In this document: piece after piece, positions 22,501-33,700 of the stretch
Layout of the letters: every line of letters begins with the position of its first letter
Numbering within the stretch: position 1 is the stretch's first letter
DNA from: Trichuris trichiura
Lineage: Eukaryota > Nematoda > Enoplea > Trichinellida > Trichuridae
Direction of reading: 5' to 3'
DNA: 64,000 nucleotides
Assembly: GCA_037903355.1 (NCBI GenBank)
Contig: JBAJFE010000060.1
Span: 1,054,001 to 1,118,000 of the forward strand
The notes under the pieces: generated by a model
The model's database searches: none
Told to the model about the DNA's origin: nothing
The model's input: the letters and a program-made list of their open reading frames with translations, nothing else
Position numbers and translations under genes: made by a program

Positions 22501-25500
22501 CTCCATGCTTTTATAACGAACTGGCACAGCAAGCTGAGCGATGGAGCTCGCATTCTTCCGCTGGCTGTGTACGTCTTCTGCCCGTTCGCCATCCATTCTT
22601 TCCACTCTTCTCGCATGTAGCCTTTAAAGGGCTTATTAACGCAGACGTCCAGCGGCTGCAGAACAGATGTAAGCCCACCAGGAATCACGGCTGTTTTTAT
22701 TTTGAATTTGTTTAAATGTGAATTTATTGCTTCAGCTACGTGACTTCGGAATGAGTCCCAAACCAGTAAGCTTCTGCTGTTACCTATGCCCAGGTCGTTT
22801 CCTCCAGATGTTGTCAATCCACAGTCTCACGCCCTGTTCATCCATCCAGCCTTTCTCATGAAAGTGGACAAAGGCGCCAGAAGGAAAATTCTCCTTCGGC
22901 ATCCTTTTCCTCTTAAATATGACCATGGGCTTCAGTTTCATTCCATTAGCGAGGCACGACAGCATCACCGTGAAGTGAGTTCTTTCATGCCCGGTGCTCT
23001 TCGCTATGATCGACTTTGCACCTTTACTGTCCACGGTTCTATTGCCAATCATATCAAAAAATATTGGCGTCTCGTCCATATTGCCGATGTTGCCCAATGG
23101 AAACTCATTCCCGTTTGTCAGACCTTTGACATGCCTGGAAATACAATTTCTTTAGATAGGGTACAGTTTCATTTCTTCTGTGAAACACGGTTTCAACTTT
23201 TGCTTTAAGATCGCACGCTACGCTTCTTCAAAAAACATACGTGTGAACTTACCGCCGGAAGTCACGCAGTTTATCCTTCAAATCCACAGGCATTTTCTGT
23301 GCAACTTTTGTCTTCTGTCTCAGGACCAGGTTCTTCCTTTTCATGAAACGGTTGCCCCATCTCTGTGTTCCAGTGAAGCCGTAGGCTAAGTAAGGGTTGC
23401 GGTTGGCCCAGTTCATCGCTTGATCTCTCATGTCTTTCCTTGTGACGATACGGCCGCTCTGTCGCTGTTCTCTGTCCCATTCTGCCAAACCGTTCTCCAT
23501 TTCCGGCCACGAGGCGATGCCTGAGCGTCTTGCGCGTTGTTTCTTTGGCATCTTCTTCAGAGCCTCTTCCTGTTTCCTCCAATCTATCACCATCTTCCGG
23601 GTAACGCCATACTTTCTGGCCGCCTGTGCATTGTTGCTTTCTTTTGCAACCTTGACGACTTCCAACTTGAATCCGGCTGTATAGCTTTTCCTTTTTATCG
23701 CTCGCGTTCAGACTGCAATAAGTAAAACTGAAAAGTTTTTTCGTTAAGGAAACTTATTCTTCCTTAGTCACATGGTTTTTTCAGTTGCTACTGAGAGAGT
23801 GATACGAAGCGACGCGCGATACGCGGAGACAAATTTAGACGAAACTAGGGAAAGCAAATGTGTTCAAACTGTCCCAGTACGCCACTGTTACGTACGAACC
23901 AACGAAGCACAGTCGTCCGTAAAAGCAACTTCATCCCACTTTAGGTGCCAAAGGTTAGGTAGCACCGGCTAATTTTTACAAGCACAAAGCGAACGGAGAC
24001 GTAAACTGTTCAACAGTTCGGCGAAAGAACGACACACTGCATCTCTCACTGGTTATTATCAGCTAACATGTCACGTTACTCTTGTCTGTTTGATGCAGCA
24101 AAGGATGGGAAATCACAGCTGCTTGAAGTTTGATGATAACGCTAAGTGACCTTTATCGAGGATGACTAAAAGCTCGGTTCTGAGCGGGCGCACAGTTCTC
24201 ATCGATTCAGCTAATAGTTATCATCGATAAGGTCACTTAGCGTTATCATCAAACTTCAAGCAGCTGTGATTTCCCATCCTTTGCTGCATCAAACAGACAA
24301 GAGTAACGTGACATGTTAGCTGATAATAACCAGTGAGAGATGCAGTGTGTCGTTCTTTCGCCGAACTGTTGAACAGTTTACATCTCCGTTCGCTTTGTGC
24401 TTGTAAAAATTAGCCGGTGCTACCTAACCTTTGGCACCTAAAGTGGGATGAAGTTGCTTTTACGGACGACTGTGCTTCGTTGGTTCGTACGTAACAGTGG
24501 CGTACTGGGACAGTTTGAACACATTTGCTTTCCCTAGTTTCGTCTAAATTTGTCTCCGCGTATCGCGCGTCGCTTCGTATCACTCTCTCAGTAGCAACTG
24601 AAAAAACCATGTGACTAAGGAAGAATAAGTTTCCTTAACGAAAAAACTTTTCAGTTTTACTTATTGCAGTCTGAACGCGAGCGATGAAAAGGAAAAGCTA
24701 TACAGCCGGATTCAAGTTGGAAGTCGTCAAGGTTGCAAAAGAAAGCAACAATGCACAGGCGGCCAGAAAGTATGGCGTTACCCGGAAGATGGTGATAGAT
24801 TGGAGAAAACAGGAAGAGGCTCTGAAAAAGATGCCAAAGAAACAACGCGCAAGACGCTCAAGCTTTGCCTCGTGGCCGGAACTGGAGAACGGTTTGGCAG
24901 AATGGGACAGAGAACAGCGACAGAGCGGCCGTATCGACACCAGGAAAGACATGAGAGATCAAGCGACGAACTAAGCCAACCGCAACCCTTACTTAGCCTA
25001 CGGCTTCACCGCAACACAGAGATGGTGCAACCGTTTCATGAAAAGGAAGAACCTGGTCCTGAGACAGAAGACAAAAGTTGCACAGAAAATGCCTGTGGAT
25101 TTGGAGGATAAGCTGCGTGACTTCCGGCGGTAAGCTCACACGTATGTTTTTTGAAGAAGCGTAGCATGCGATCTTAAAGCAAAAGTTGAAACCGTGTTTC
25201 ACAGAAGAAATGAAACTGTACCCTATCTAAAGAAATTGTATTTCCAGGCATGTCAAAGATCTGACAAGCGGGAATGAGTTTCCATTGAGCAACATCGGCA
25301 ATATGGACAAGACGCCAATATTTTTTGATATGATTGGCAATAGAACCGTAGACAGTAAAGGTGCAAAGTCGATCATAGCGAAGAGCACCGGACATGAAAA
25401 ATCTCACTTCACGGTGGTGCTGTTGTGCCTAGCTAATGGAATAAAACTGAAGCCCATGGTCATATTTAAGAGGAAAAGGATGCCAAAGGAGAATTTTCCT

Positions 25501-27698
25501 TCTGGCGCCTTTGTCTACTTTCATGAGAAAGGCTGGATGGATGAACAGGGCGTGAGACTGTGGATTGACAACATCTGGAGGAAAAGACCTGGGCATGGTA
25601 ACAACAGAAGCTTACTGGTGTGGGATTCATTCCGAAGTGACGTAGCTGATGCAATAAAATCACATTTAAACAAATTCAAAATAAAAACAGCCGTGATTCC
25701 TTGTGGGCTTACATCTGTTCTGCAGCCGCTGGACGTCTGCGTTAATAAGCCCTTTAAAGGCTACATGCGAGAAGAGTGGAAAGAATGGATGGCGAACGGG
25801 CAGAAGACGTACACAGCCAGCGGACGAATGCGAGTTCCATCGCTCAGCTTGCTGTGCCAGTTCGTTATAAAGGTGTGGAGCAAAGTAAAAACGGAAACTG
25901 TTATAAAGTCTTTCCAAAAGTGTTCCATTTCTGCCCTGTTGGAGGACACAGAAGACGACCAACTGCCAAACAGTGACCAAGAGCACTGTTAGCTTTAACG
26001 TTTTGGCACTGCACTTAATGTTTTCGTTGTCATGTATCCTTTCTTTCCGCTTCTACGACCTATTCATCTGTGTTTTGCCTGCAACAGTTGTAATAGACGT
26101 CCAATAAACCTATTCAACACAATTCATTTCTCGTAGCCTACGCAGTGCTCTACAACGCGCGCTAAGCGGCAGCTGATCATTTTTTGCGTTGAACTTTAGG
26201 CAAGACAGTTTTAAGTGAATGGCCGATGAGCATTCACGGAAAACTGACTAATCAGAATTGATCTAGACTTGAGCAATGAGCGTCATCGTTGCTGGGCCAA
26301 TCATTACCATCCTTCGCTAACGCAGGGGGGAGTTCTTATGCGTGGTAATATACGGTACTTACTTAAAAGTTTGAACGCGAATGGAAAAACTTAAAAAACT
26401 ACTTCTTTTTTAGATGAAAAAACTTTACTCGCGCTAACAGCAGACAATGGGCGCAAGTAAAGAACGCAGTGACGCCTAGTGGGTTGACGGGGAGTTGTTC
26501 GCAAAAGGGAAAAGTGTACAAGAGTTCGCGCAACGAAATTTTGGAAATAAATTAAAAACGCGATTGCTTACCTATTGCTGCCATATGTTCGCTGGTTCGA
26601 ACAGGCTGAAAGCCTACGAACGGAGTCTGCATCGACAAAATGAGTCCAAGAGTGAAGAATACATTGTAGGCTAAACGGACGATTGCGGCAAAGTTTTTTC
26701 AGCCGGCAAAAAGACCTTACCAATATAGATTCGCCAATTAAAGCGTTTCATCATCAGTAGAACCAGTACGTGCAGAGGAATCAGGTTGATTATGAACACG
26801 TATCCTCCCCATGCGGATACCTGAGGTACAGTAAAACTTTAAAAATTTTAACATTACAATAGGGCAACAAAATACCATGTAGGCATAAAACAGTGCCGTT
26901 AACATTGACCAGAAGATACTTCCCGTTTTGACAGATCGAATCCACAAAAAGTAAGTCATTTGTAGGGCGAATATGGCAACGCCTTCATTATCGTAAGATC
27001 CAGCAACCGAACGGCTTATATAGCCTGGTGCTAAAGAACACAGACAGCGCTTGTTTTTAGGATTTGGATGGGTAAACAAAGTTGAAAGTAAACAGCATAT
27101 ACAGACACTCGCACTCACCAATAGCTATAAACGCCGCGGCAAAAAGACCCGCTCCTTGGGACCACAATTCTTGGGTGAGCAAAAAAGTGGCTATTGCTGT
27201 AAGACCACTTAAAAATATAGTACGATTTATAGAAGCTAAAAAGTCAAGCAAAGACTGAACAGCCTACCTAAAGAATGGCGCTAGGAAAACGCAGATCTCA
27301 CGTATGTGTATGGGTATATTAAACTTGTGCAGCAAATGATGAATCAATCCGGAAGTCAACATTAGCCCGGGATAAACGGTGCCGCCTACAATACGACCCA
27401 ACGGATACCACGCGCGCTCGTCGAACCAATTTAGGAACTTGTAGAATCCATTCTCTACCATATACCGAGTGGCTCTGTAATTAAACCTAAGCGGAAAAAG
27501 TTCCCTTAGGCTAAAAGTTCAAGAAGTCCATTTATTGGCCTACCATGGGTCGAACTCGTGAATTATACTTTCGAAACGGATTACAGAGAAGAGGCGCGAC
27601 GAAAAGCCGACCAGCCAGATGAGAATCAAAACCGTAACAGTGACTAGGTGCTTCCAGCCCGCCGAAGTTGCCGAATTCTCGCGACGTTGATACTCCAT
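19594..27698 (-). CDS. STT3B: Oligosaccharyltransferase catalytic subunit STT3B
   Basis: Fourteen exons: 27544-27698, 27268-27486, 27119-27207, 26876-27030, 26721-26820, 26572-26670, 21602-21748, 21347-21550, 20920-21152, 20509-20720, 20283-20454, 20061-20234, 19897-20010, 19594-19827 (2307 nt, 768 residues). It transfers the lipid-linked oligosaccharide to Asn-X-Ser/Thr in the ER lumen. Visible signatures: HEFDPWFNYR in the first luminal loop, [18 protein letters not shown], the SVSE motif ([16 protein letters not shown]), the WWDYG acceptor-binding motif ([20 protein letters not shown]), DYVLVIFGG, and the STT3B-type end [17 protein letters not shown] and [12 protein letters not shown]. The last ~30 residues differ from vertebrate STT3B and lack its long basic tail. 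Intron 7 (21749-26571) is 4.8 kb, against about 50 bp to 0.2 kb for the other introns, because of a pogo/Tigger-like insertion. Confidence 0.95.
20781..20837. repeat. Short foldback repeat in STT3B intron 9
   Basis: A perfect 16-bp inverted pair, CTTACTTAAGCCTAAG (20781-20796) and its reverse complement (20822-20837), around a 25-base loop. A related copy lies at 19021-19077. No coding capacity; probably a tiny foldback (MITE-like) family. Confidence 0.7.
22389..23698 (-). pseudogene. pogo/Tigger-like transposase, left-arm copy, broken
   Basis: Two exons: 23253-23698 and 22389-23134, with a 118-bp GT-AG intron. Exon 1 encodes a pipsqueak-type helix-turn-helix ([31 protein letters not shown], given in part as [15 protein letters not shown]) and the CENP-B-like second DNA-binding region. 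Exon 2 encodes the DDE/DDD nuclease with [16 protein letters not shown] and SVLQPLDV. Compared with the right copy, the start codon is ATA instead of ATG. A one-base insertion near 22782-22786 shifts the frame in the catalytic domain right after RKRPGH. The exon 1 frame is otherwise open, and the Trp codon that is a stop in the other copy is intact here. Confidence 0.85.
24684..25992 (+). pseudogene. pogo/Tigger-like transposase, right-arm copy, broken
   Basis: Mirror copy with exons 24684-25129 and 25247-25992. It starts at a good ATG ([17 protein letters not shown]). A TAA at 24972-24974 replaces the Trp codon of the left copy, cutting the protein after about 96 residues. The DDE exon is fully open, with the same three acidic positions, but the first motif reads NMDKTPIFF, with Lys in place of Glu after the catalytic Asp. 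Its lesions differ from those of the left copy. Confidence 0.85.
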
Positions 27699-27866
27699 CG
27701 CTAAAAAATATGCCTATGCGCTCAAAGTCAACAGCAACACGATTTCCACAAGCCTAAAACGCACTGTCTGCGCCGGCAGTGACAATAGGACAGATAGTCA
27801 GGTACACTTGTAATCCTCACTTAACTATTAATGCTGCAATGTGTGCAGAAGTTTCTTTTTTACGTC

Positions 27867-28115
27867 CTAGTTTAAAGTGTGCAAGATTTGACGCGAACAT
27901 TGTTCGACGTTTAGGTAGGGCAAAAAGATTTCGGATCTTTCCGTTATGACTTCGAATTCTTGTAAGGTGGAAACCCCCTGACCCGCTTTCCTAAATAAGA
28001 CATCAGCCGGCAACCGTCGTGCTTGGCTGTTTATAAATGGAAAATTAGTTCCTGCCCTTTCATTGCTAAATAAATTGCAGTTTTTGAGAAAACATTTGCA
28101 TACAGTAAGATCCAT
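27867..28115 (-). CDS. Unrecognised 82-residue ORF
   Basis: From an ATG at 28113-28115 to a stop at 27867, upstream of STT3B on the same strand. The composition is mixed and protein-like (e.g. FPFINSQARRLPADVLFRKAG, TERSEIFLPYLNVEQCSR), with no signal peptide or membrane segment. No family recognised. It may be chance or a 5' exon. Confidence 0.25.
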   Translation of the reverse strand: MDLTVCKCFLKNCNLFSNERAGTNFPFINSQARRLPADVLFRKAGQGVSTLQEFEVITERSEIFLPYLNVEQCSRQILHTLN

Positions 28116-30754
28116 CCGTACTTGAGCATCATTTATTTTCGAATTTTTCTAGTACTAAGCTGCCAACCGCTCGCGGTTGAGATGCGCTGTCGGTGGAAAA
28201 ACTGAAATACGACTATGCAACATCCGCACGCCTGCAAACGGTACGGTAAATTCGGACACATACGCTTAGCGCGGAGCCAAAAAATGTCGACTGAAGGTAC
28301 GATTCTTTGATGACTGTTTTCGGTTTCGTTTGGCTTAATACAGCTACCTGTAGTCGAACATATTTTAAATTACTGCCAAGCGGATCCATTCGTCTCCGCT
28401 GCTAGTCCGTTTGCGAAGCCTGCTTGAACGCATATTGCCTTTTGAATTTGAATCTAAATGATGCTCAGGTACATATTGCATACTATCATACTTCAAATAG
28501 ACTTGAGCGGTTTTCATAGAGGCTCCGCAGCTGCCGGCTGTTCCGTATGGCGAAACTACAAGTTTTCGATACTTCGCGGAGCGAATACAACGGACAAGTA
28601 ATGATCAAAGTTCGAAGGTGGATTGGTTTCCAAAACGACCAAGTTTGGGTAGGTCCCTATCGATGGCATTGTCACGAAGTCAAACGGGTGAGCACATCTC
28701 TGTAACGGCAATTTAACAAGCAAGCTGAAAATCAAAAAAACAATTCATATGCGTAGAGAAGTCATGCCTTCTTCGAAGGCAGCTTTAGGGTAGACCTTTT
28801 CGTTTTTTCCTAAAGGTTGCTACGCGATCGATTATTTGACATGGCAGTTCGCCATTACAGCGGTTAATGCTTAGCGACGCAACGGACACAACAGTCAATG
28901 ATAATTTATGACCGCAAAGAGATGAAGATAGGTAAAAGCGAATACAGGTGAAAAAAAGTTTTCAAAAAGCTAAATAACAATTAGCCATTGGAAATAGGAT
29001 GAAAGTAATTGGATATAATTCGTTGATGTCTAAAAGAGAACGACAATTTCAAAATCGCCAACTTTTTCTTCGTCGTCGATCCGCGCAACATTGCCGGCGG
29101 TCAACTGCGGTTATACAACGCGTCAATGGAATCAACTCAACGAGCAATGCCGCCTAAGGAAGGCGTTAAACTCCCCCTTTGACGCATTTGCATCGTTTAC
29201 TATTCCCTGTCGGGTCGTCCCCTATTTGTCACTGTCTTCAAAGCCGCTTTGCACTTCCTTGTTTGGCTGTTAATTGCACGAGAACTTTGACAAGAAATGT
29301 GGCAAACAAAATGCCCCCATTTAAGCGAAAACGTACCGTACTTACTTTTCTCCGTAACGTCTACGGTAAACTCGTAGGAAAGGCGAGAGCAACTAAACAA
29401 CTTGTAAACAACATAGCGCTGAACAAATCAGGGAGGACCCATTCCGCTTCTTTGGCGGCGATATATTACTCGGTTGAAATAATAGTCTCAGCTGAACGAT
29501 GCCATAGAGTAAGCATCAATGAAAGTTGTAAGACTAGAAGTTACGTGATACCGATTGATAAAGTGACAAGCTCAACGGGAGTACGTAAAAGCATACTCGC
29601 CGCCATTGCGCTCGTCGGCCTTAAGCATTCTATCTTCCGCTGAGATCGTGTGGTTTCCTCGCTGCTGCCGGAACAAAGAACAAAAAGGAAGAAGCAACGA
29701 AAGCACAGTAGTTTATTGGGCGAAAGAATGGTCAACGATACAGTTTTCGTCAAAAACACAACTTTCCGTAAGTGATATACTCCTGAAGCGCATAAAACAG
29801 TATCTACAGGACGGCGAAAACGTAACAGTAGTCAGTGATGATACCTTTTTTGGAAAAAAGAGAGAAAATGAAATTTAAAAATACGTTAGAAAACGCCCTA
29901 AATCTAAAACTGTCTTTGCGGACGACGGATTGATGTGTAAAACTGTTTCTTTTACGAGCGACGACGAATCAGTGAACAAAAAAAAATGGCGCCGTTCCAT
30001 CGTCGCAACGCTTTCGTACGGTCGGGCCGTGCAGGTAGATGGAGATGACATTGAAAACATCAAAACAAATGCAAAACAATGCGTATACGGTGTGGCGTAT
30101 ATGTATATATGTGTGCACGTATGTATGTATTTAAAAAATATATAAGCATGTACGTATAGGTATAAAATTTACCCTGCTACAATGTGGTCCGACTCCTCCT
30201 CATTGAAAAAATGTATGTTATGGTCGTCATCGTCTCGTCGTCGTTCAAAGTGGTAAAGGGAAATAAAATTTCAAAAAAAAATAATAAATCCGCCAAATTC
30301 CGTTGCTCAAATTGGGATATTTCCAGCACGCGCTGTAAAGTGAATATTTAAAGGAGAGAGATAGAGAAAATAGAGAACGGGACAGACGGACAACGAATAC
30401 GACCGAAGAAAAAAAAGAGGAGAGTTTGGACGACGAAAACTTTCGGGACGATAAGACGTCAACCTTGGCATATGTTTTTTTTTCTTAGCCGACATTTCTC
30501 CTTATAAAGAATATGTCAGCCAAATGGACGTACGTGGAATAAATTAGGCGCGCGCATACAAACAATGATGAGTCATCGCCGTTTTGGCAAAAACGGGCAA
30601 GAAAATGGGAGAAGCAAAAATCACAGACTGACAGCCACTGCTGACTGCGCATCACATGTTGGAACACACACACATTTTAAAAGTGGTCGTCGTCGTCGTC
30701 ATCGAAGCTTCTTATTCTTTTTTCCCGCGGCTTTTCGTCAAAAGCAGCAAGCAA
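28116..30754. other. 2.6-kb intergenic stretch
   Basis: No recognised gene. A plus-strand pair of splice-compatible pieces (28284-28296 and 28354-28427) would encode 28 residues. A frame with good splice borders at 28520-28648 also reads openly; neither matches a family I know. TG/TA-rich low complexity occurs near 30090-30150. Confidence 0.35.
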
Positions 30755-33700
30755 TCAATGCATGCCGAAAAAGTCGCCCGGTCCTTCGGACGACACACCA
30801 TCCTTACTTTCAAACAGCTTCGACTCTTCGCAGATACTGTCTTTGATTTTTTGAATTTCCGCCTCCTGATCCTGCCAAGAAAAAAAATATTACGGATGAA
30901 CAACATCGAAACACACGGTGACAATGCATACATTCGATTGGAACGGTATACTGCTGTTGTAGTCTAACGAGCAGCTGTCAGGCGGTGGAGCAGACGACAC
31001 TGAACTGGGTCCAGCCGGACCAGGCGTACCTCCATTTAGACCATGCGATGAGGCCGGTGAACTTTTTATATCCAGACCATCGCCATTCAACATCATTTCG
31101 CTCAGGCCGGCACCGCCTTGCTCTGACGTCATTGGAAACTTAATCAACAACAAAACAGGTGACGAAAAGAAGAAGAAGAAAAATGTGCAATGCCGTTAAG
31201 AAAAATGGGTTGGAGGAAACGAATGAATGTGACTTACTACTCCTATTGCGGGCGGACCAGCTCCCACTTGCAACATTCCGTATCGGTCTGGCGGGGCACC
31301 ATCTGCAAGCAGACAAAATGCTGCGCCTGAAGGAGGTCGAAACCTTTGAAGCCTCTCACCACAAGGCATATTCTGCGGACTGGGCATGATGGGAGTTCCT
31401 GGGCCGCCGACCGGGCCGTTGCTTACGGGCATTCCAGGGCCCTACAATAAAGCATATCTCACATCGCTGAACGCTTAAGCAAAAATGTTCAACTCAAAAA
31501 CAAGAAGAACACTTACTGAATACTGGACACTTGGTCCGGAATCAGCGAAGTGGATCTGGAGTAAAGTGAAAGAATTTAGCCACACTCGACTGGCAACATG
31601 TTGCTATTTCGTTATGTTTTTGTTTTTCTGCGTCGCGCTGTCACTCTCTCAGTCGTCTCTTGGAAAACAATGTACCGCCCAAACCTGCATGCCGGCATTT
31701 TTAAATTTATCTCGCGTGCAGTTAGCAGCCAAAAGAGTTCAAAGTGCATAAAAAAACGGCAAACGGGAAAAACGAAAATTATAACACCAAAACTTCACTT
31801 GGCCATAAGCTCGAGCACCGAAGGAGCAGCATGCACATCAACAATCCAACAACAACGACAACAACGAGCCTTCGTATACAGTTAAAAAAAACTTAGTAGT
31901 AGTAATAATGATAGTAGAAAGAGCCGAACGGTAAAGGCAACGAACGTTTTTATGACGTACAGATCGACAAGGTGGACAACAGGCTGTGCGTAACAGTTTT
32001 ATGTGAATGAACGTACTATCTCAATTCATAAAAGCAGTTGAAAGACTGTGCAGTAGTGGCAAACTGTCGCCATAAAGCCTAAGAGAGAGTCCCTTCTTAT
32101 GTGTATATACCGATAAATGTACTATATATACATGTATAGATCAGAGCTGAACACCAGCAACGTCATGCAGTGCGCATTGAGGCGCTAGAAATTCTGCACT
32201 TGAAGCAAAGCCGAACGAGTACAGAAATGGTAGAAGAGAGAAATATGAATGAAAAAAATAAGCATTTAATACTGCTCAGCTTTAACCGTCTCACCGTCAC
32301 TCCTCTTTCTCTCTCCGTCTCTATGTAATATATATACTTCGTGGAGACGCTCTGCACCGCTAACGTATTGTGCACAAGAAGACACTTCTCTTCAAGAAGT
32401 GAAAAGGCACACCTCCTTTGGGTATTGGTTAGAAGCGATCCGGACGTCGTAAAAAGTAGCCACCGACCGTCAACTAGGAACTACTAATAAAGTGGTTCCA
32501 AGATGAAGTAGACCTTCTGAAATAATGCTCATTGATTGTCCCTTCTTATCGACTAAAACCGATGGGAAAAAAAGTTGAACGCAACAACCAGCGACCTTAC
32601 ACAAATGTTCGCAGAAAAAAACAATACTTTCAAATTTTTAAAAGTTACCATAACCTGGTTAAAAAATTATCAGGTAATTACACACACACCCTCTTTCTCC
32701 GCACTTTTCTAATTCAAACAATAATTTACATATTACCCTACTGGCGGTCTAAAAATGGCAAATGGCTGCCATAGACAGAAATAAATTGTTCGCTTGTTTG
32801 CAAGACGTTGATAGCCACTAAATTCTGCAGTGTAAGGAAAGGGAGTAATTTCAGTATTTAGGAGCTTACCTTAATCGTCAAGTAGGCAATAGGAAGTATT
32901 GCGGGAAGAAGTTAAGACTACGAAAAAGCCCACATCCTTCCTGCCACGTACATACGTTCAAATTTTTCATTAGGCATTTTTGTTAGAAGGCAACACGTTA
33001 AACACATACACACACAAGTACTACTTGTAGGAGCTCTCAGTCAGTACCTACAGGCATGCAACATTTTGGCATACCGCACCATTCACCATAAAAACAAAAG
33101 CAATACGTGTCACCGCGTATACGCAAGTACATATTTACTAGTTTTAAAAAACGTAGGCAAGAAATAAGTCATTTAATTATAAAGACCAAAATTGATCAAT
33201 AGATTATCAAGTTGAATGCACCGTCTTTGAAGAAGACGCAATGCCTTCGTAGTTTCGTTGAGGTGAGACGATAAAGAAATAAAAAAATTTAGTTTGTCAA
33301 TTCGGTTTAGCCAAAGCGCGGAAGTGATTCAATCTTTGGCGAATACATTGCGCTAGAATCAACAATTAAGCGACCGCCACCAGAAAACCTCTTTGCTGCC
33401 GATTACCACTTCATAGTTAATTTAAAACGCCTTTTTTCCTTGCAGACTCAAAAAGAGAATTGACCGATACTAACTTTACGCGTTTAGGCAACGAAAAATT
33501 ACAAACTACGGTGGAAAATGTTGCTCATTTTGATTTTGCCGTTTTCGCCGCTTGTTGGGACGAAATTTTAAACTTCTCTTTAAAAGCGGAGCGTTTAAGC
33601 GATTTTTAGGGTTTAGCAATTACTGTAACTAGTAGCGTACGGTAGATTTTGAATGTTCAAACGGCTACTTACCGACGTCTGCCATGTACGCTGCATTCCA

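Larger units (their letters stand above)
22026..26355. mobile_element. 4.33-kb palindromic pogo/Tigger-like DNA transposon
   Basis: Two arms of about 2.1 kb are near-perfect reverse complements with a unique spacer of about 50 bp around 24165-24213. The outer ends read CCGTGTGTTACCACG (left) and CCGTATATTACCACG (right, reverse complement). Each is flanked by TA (22024-22025 and 26356-26357), the target duplication of the Tc1/mariner/pogo superfamily. Each arm carries a transposase copy, 5' ends facing the centre. The inner arm ends do not match the outer terminal repeats, so both arms look like 5'-truncated copies of one element joined head to head. It sits wholly within STT3B intron 7. Confidence 0.88.

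Noticed and set aside
28284..28427. Two-exon micro-ORF (MSTE joined to VEHILNYCQADPF...) resembling the C-terminal half of a G-protein gamma subunit
   Set aside because: Only 28 residues, no CAAX cysteine at the end and no N-terminal helix. Not enough to call.
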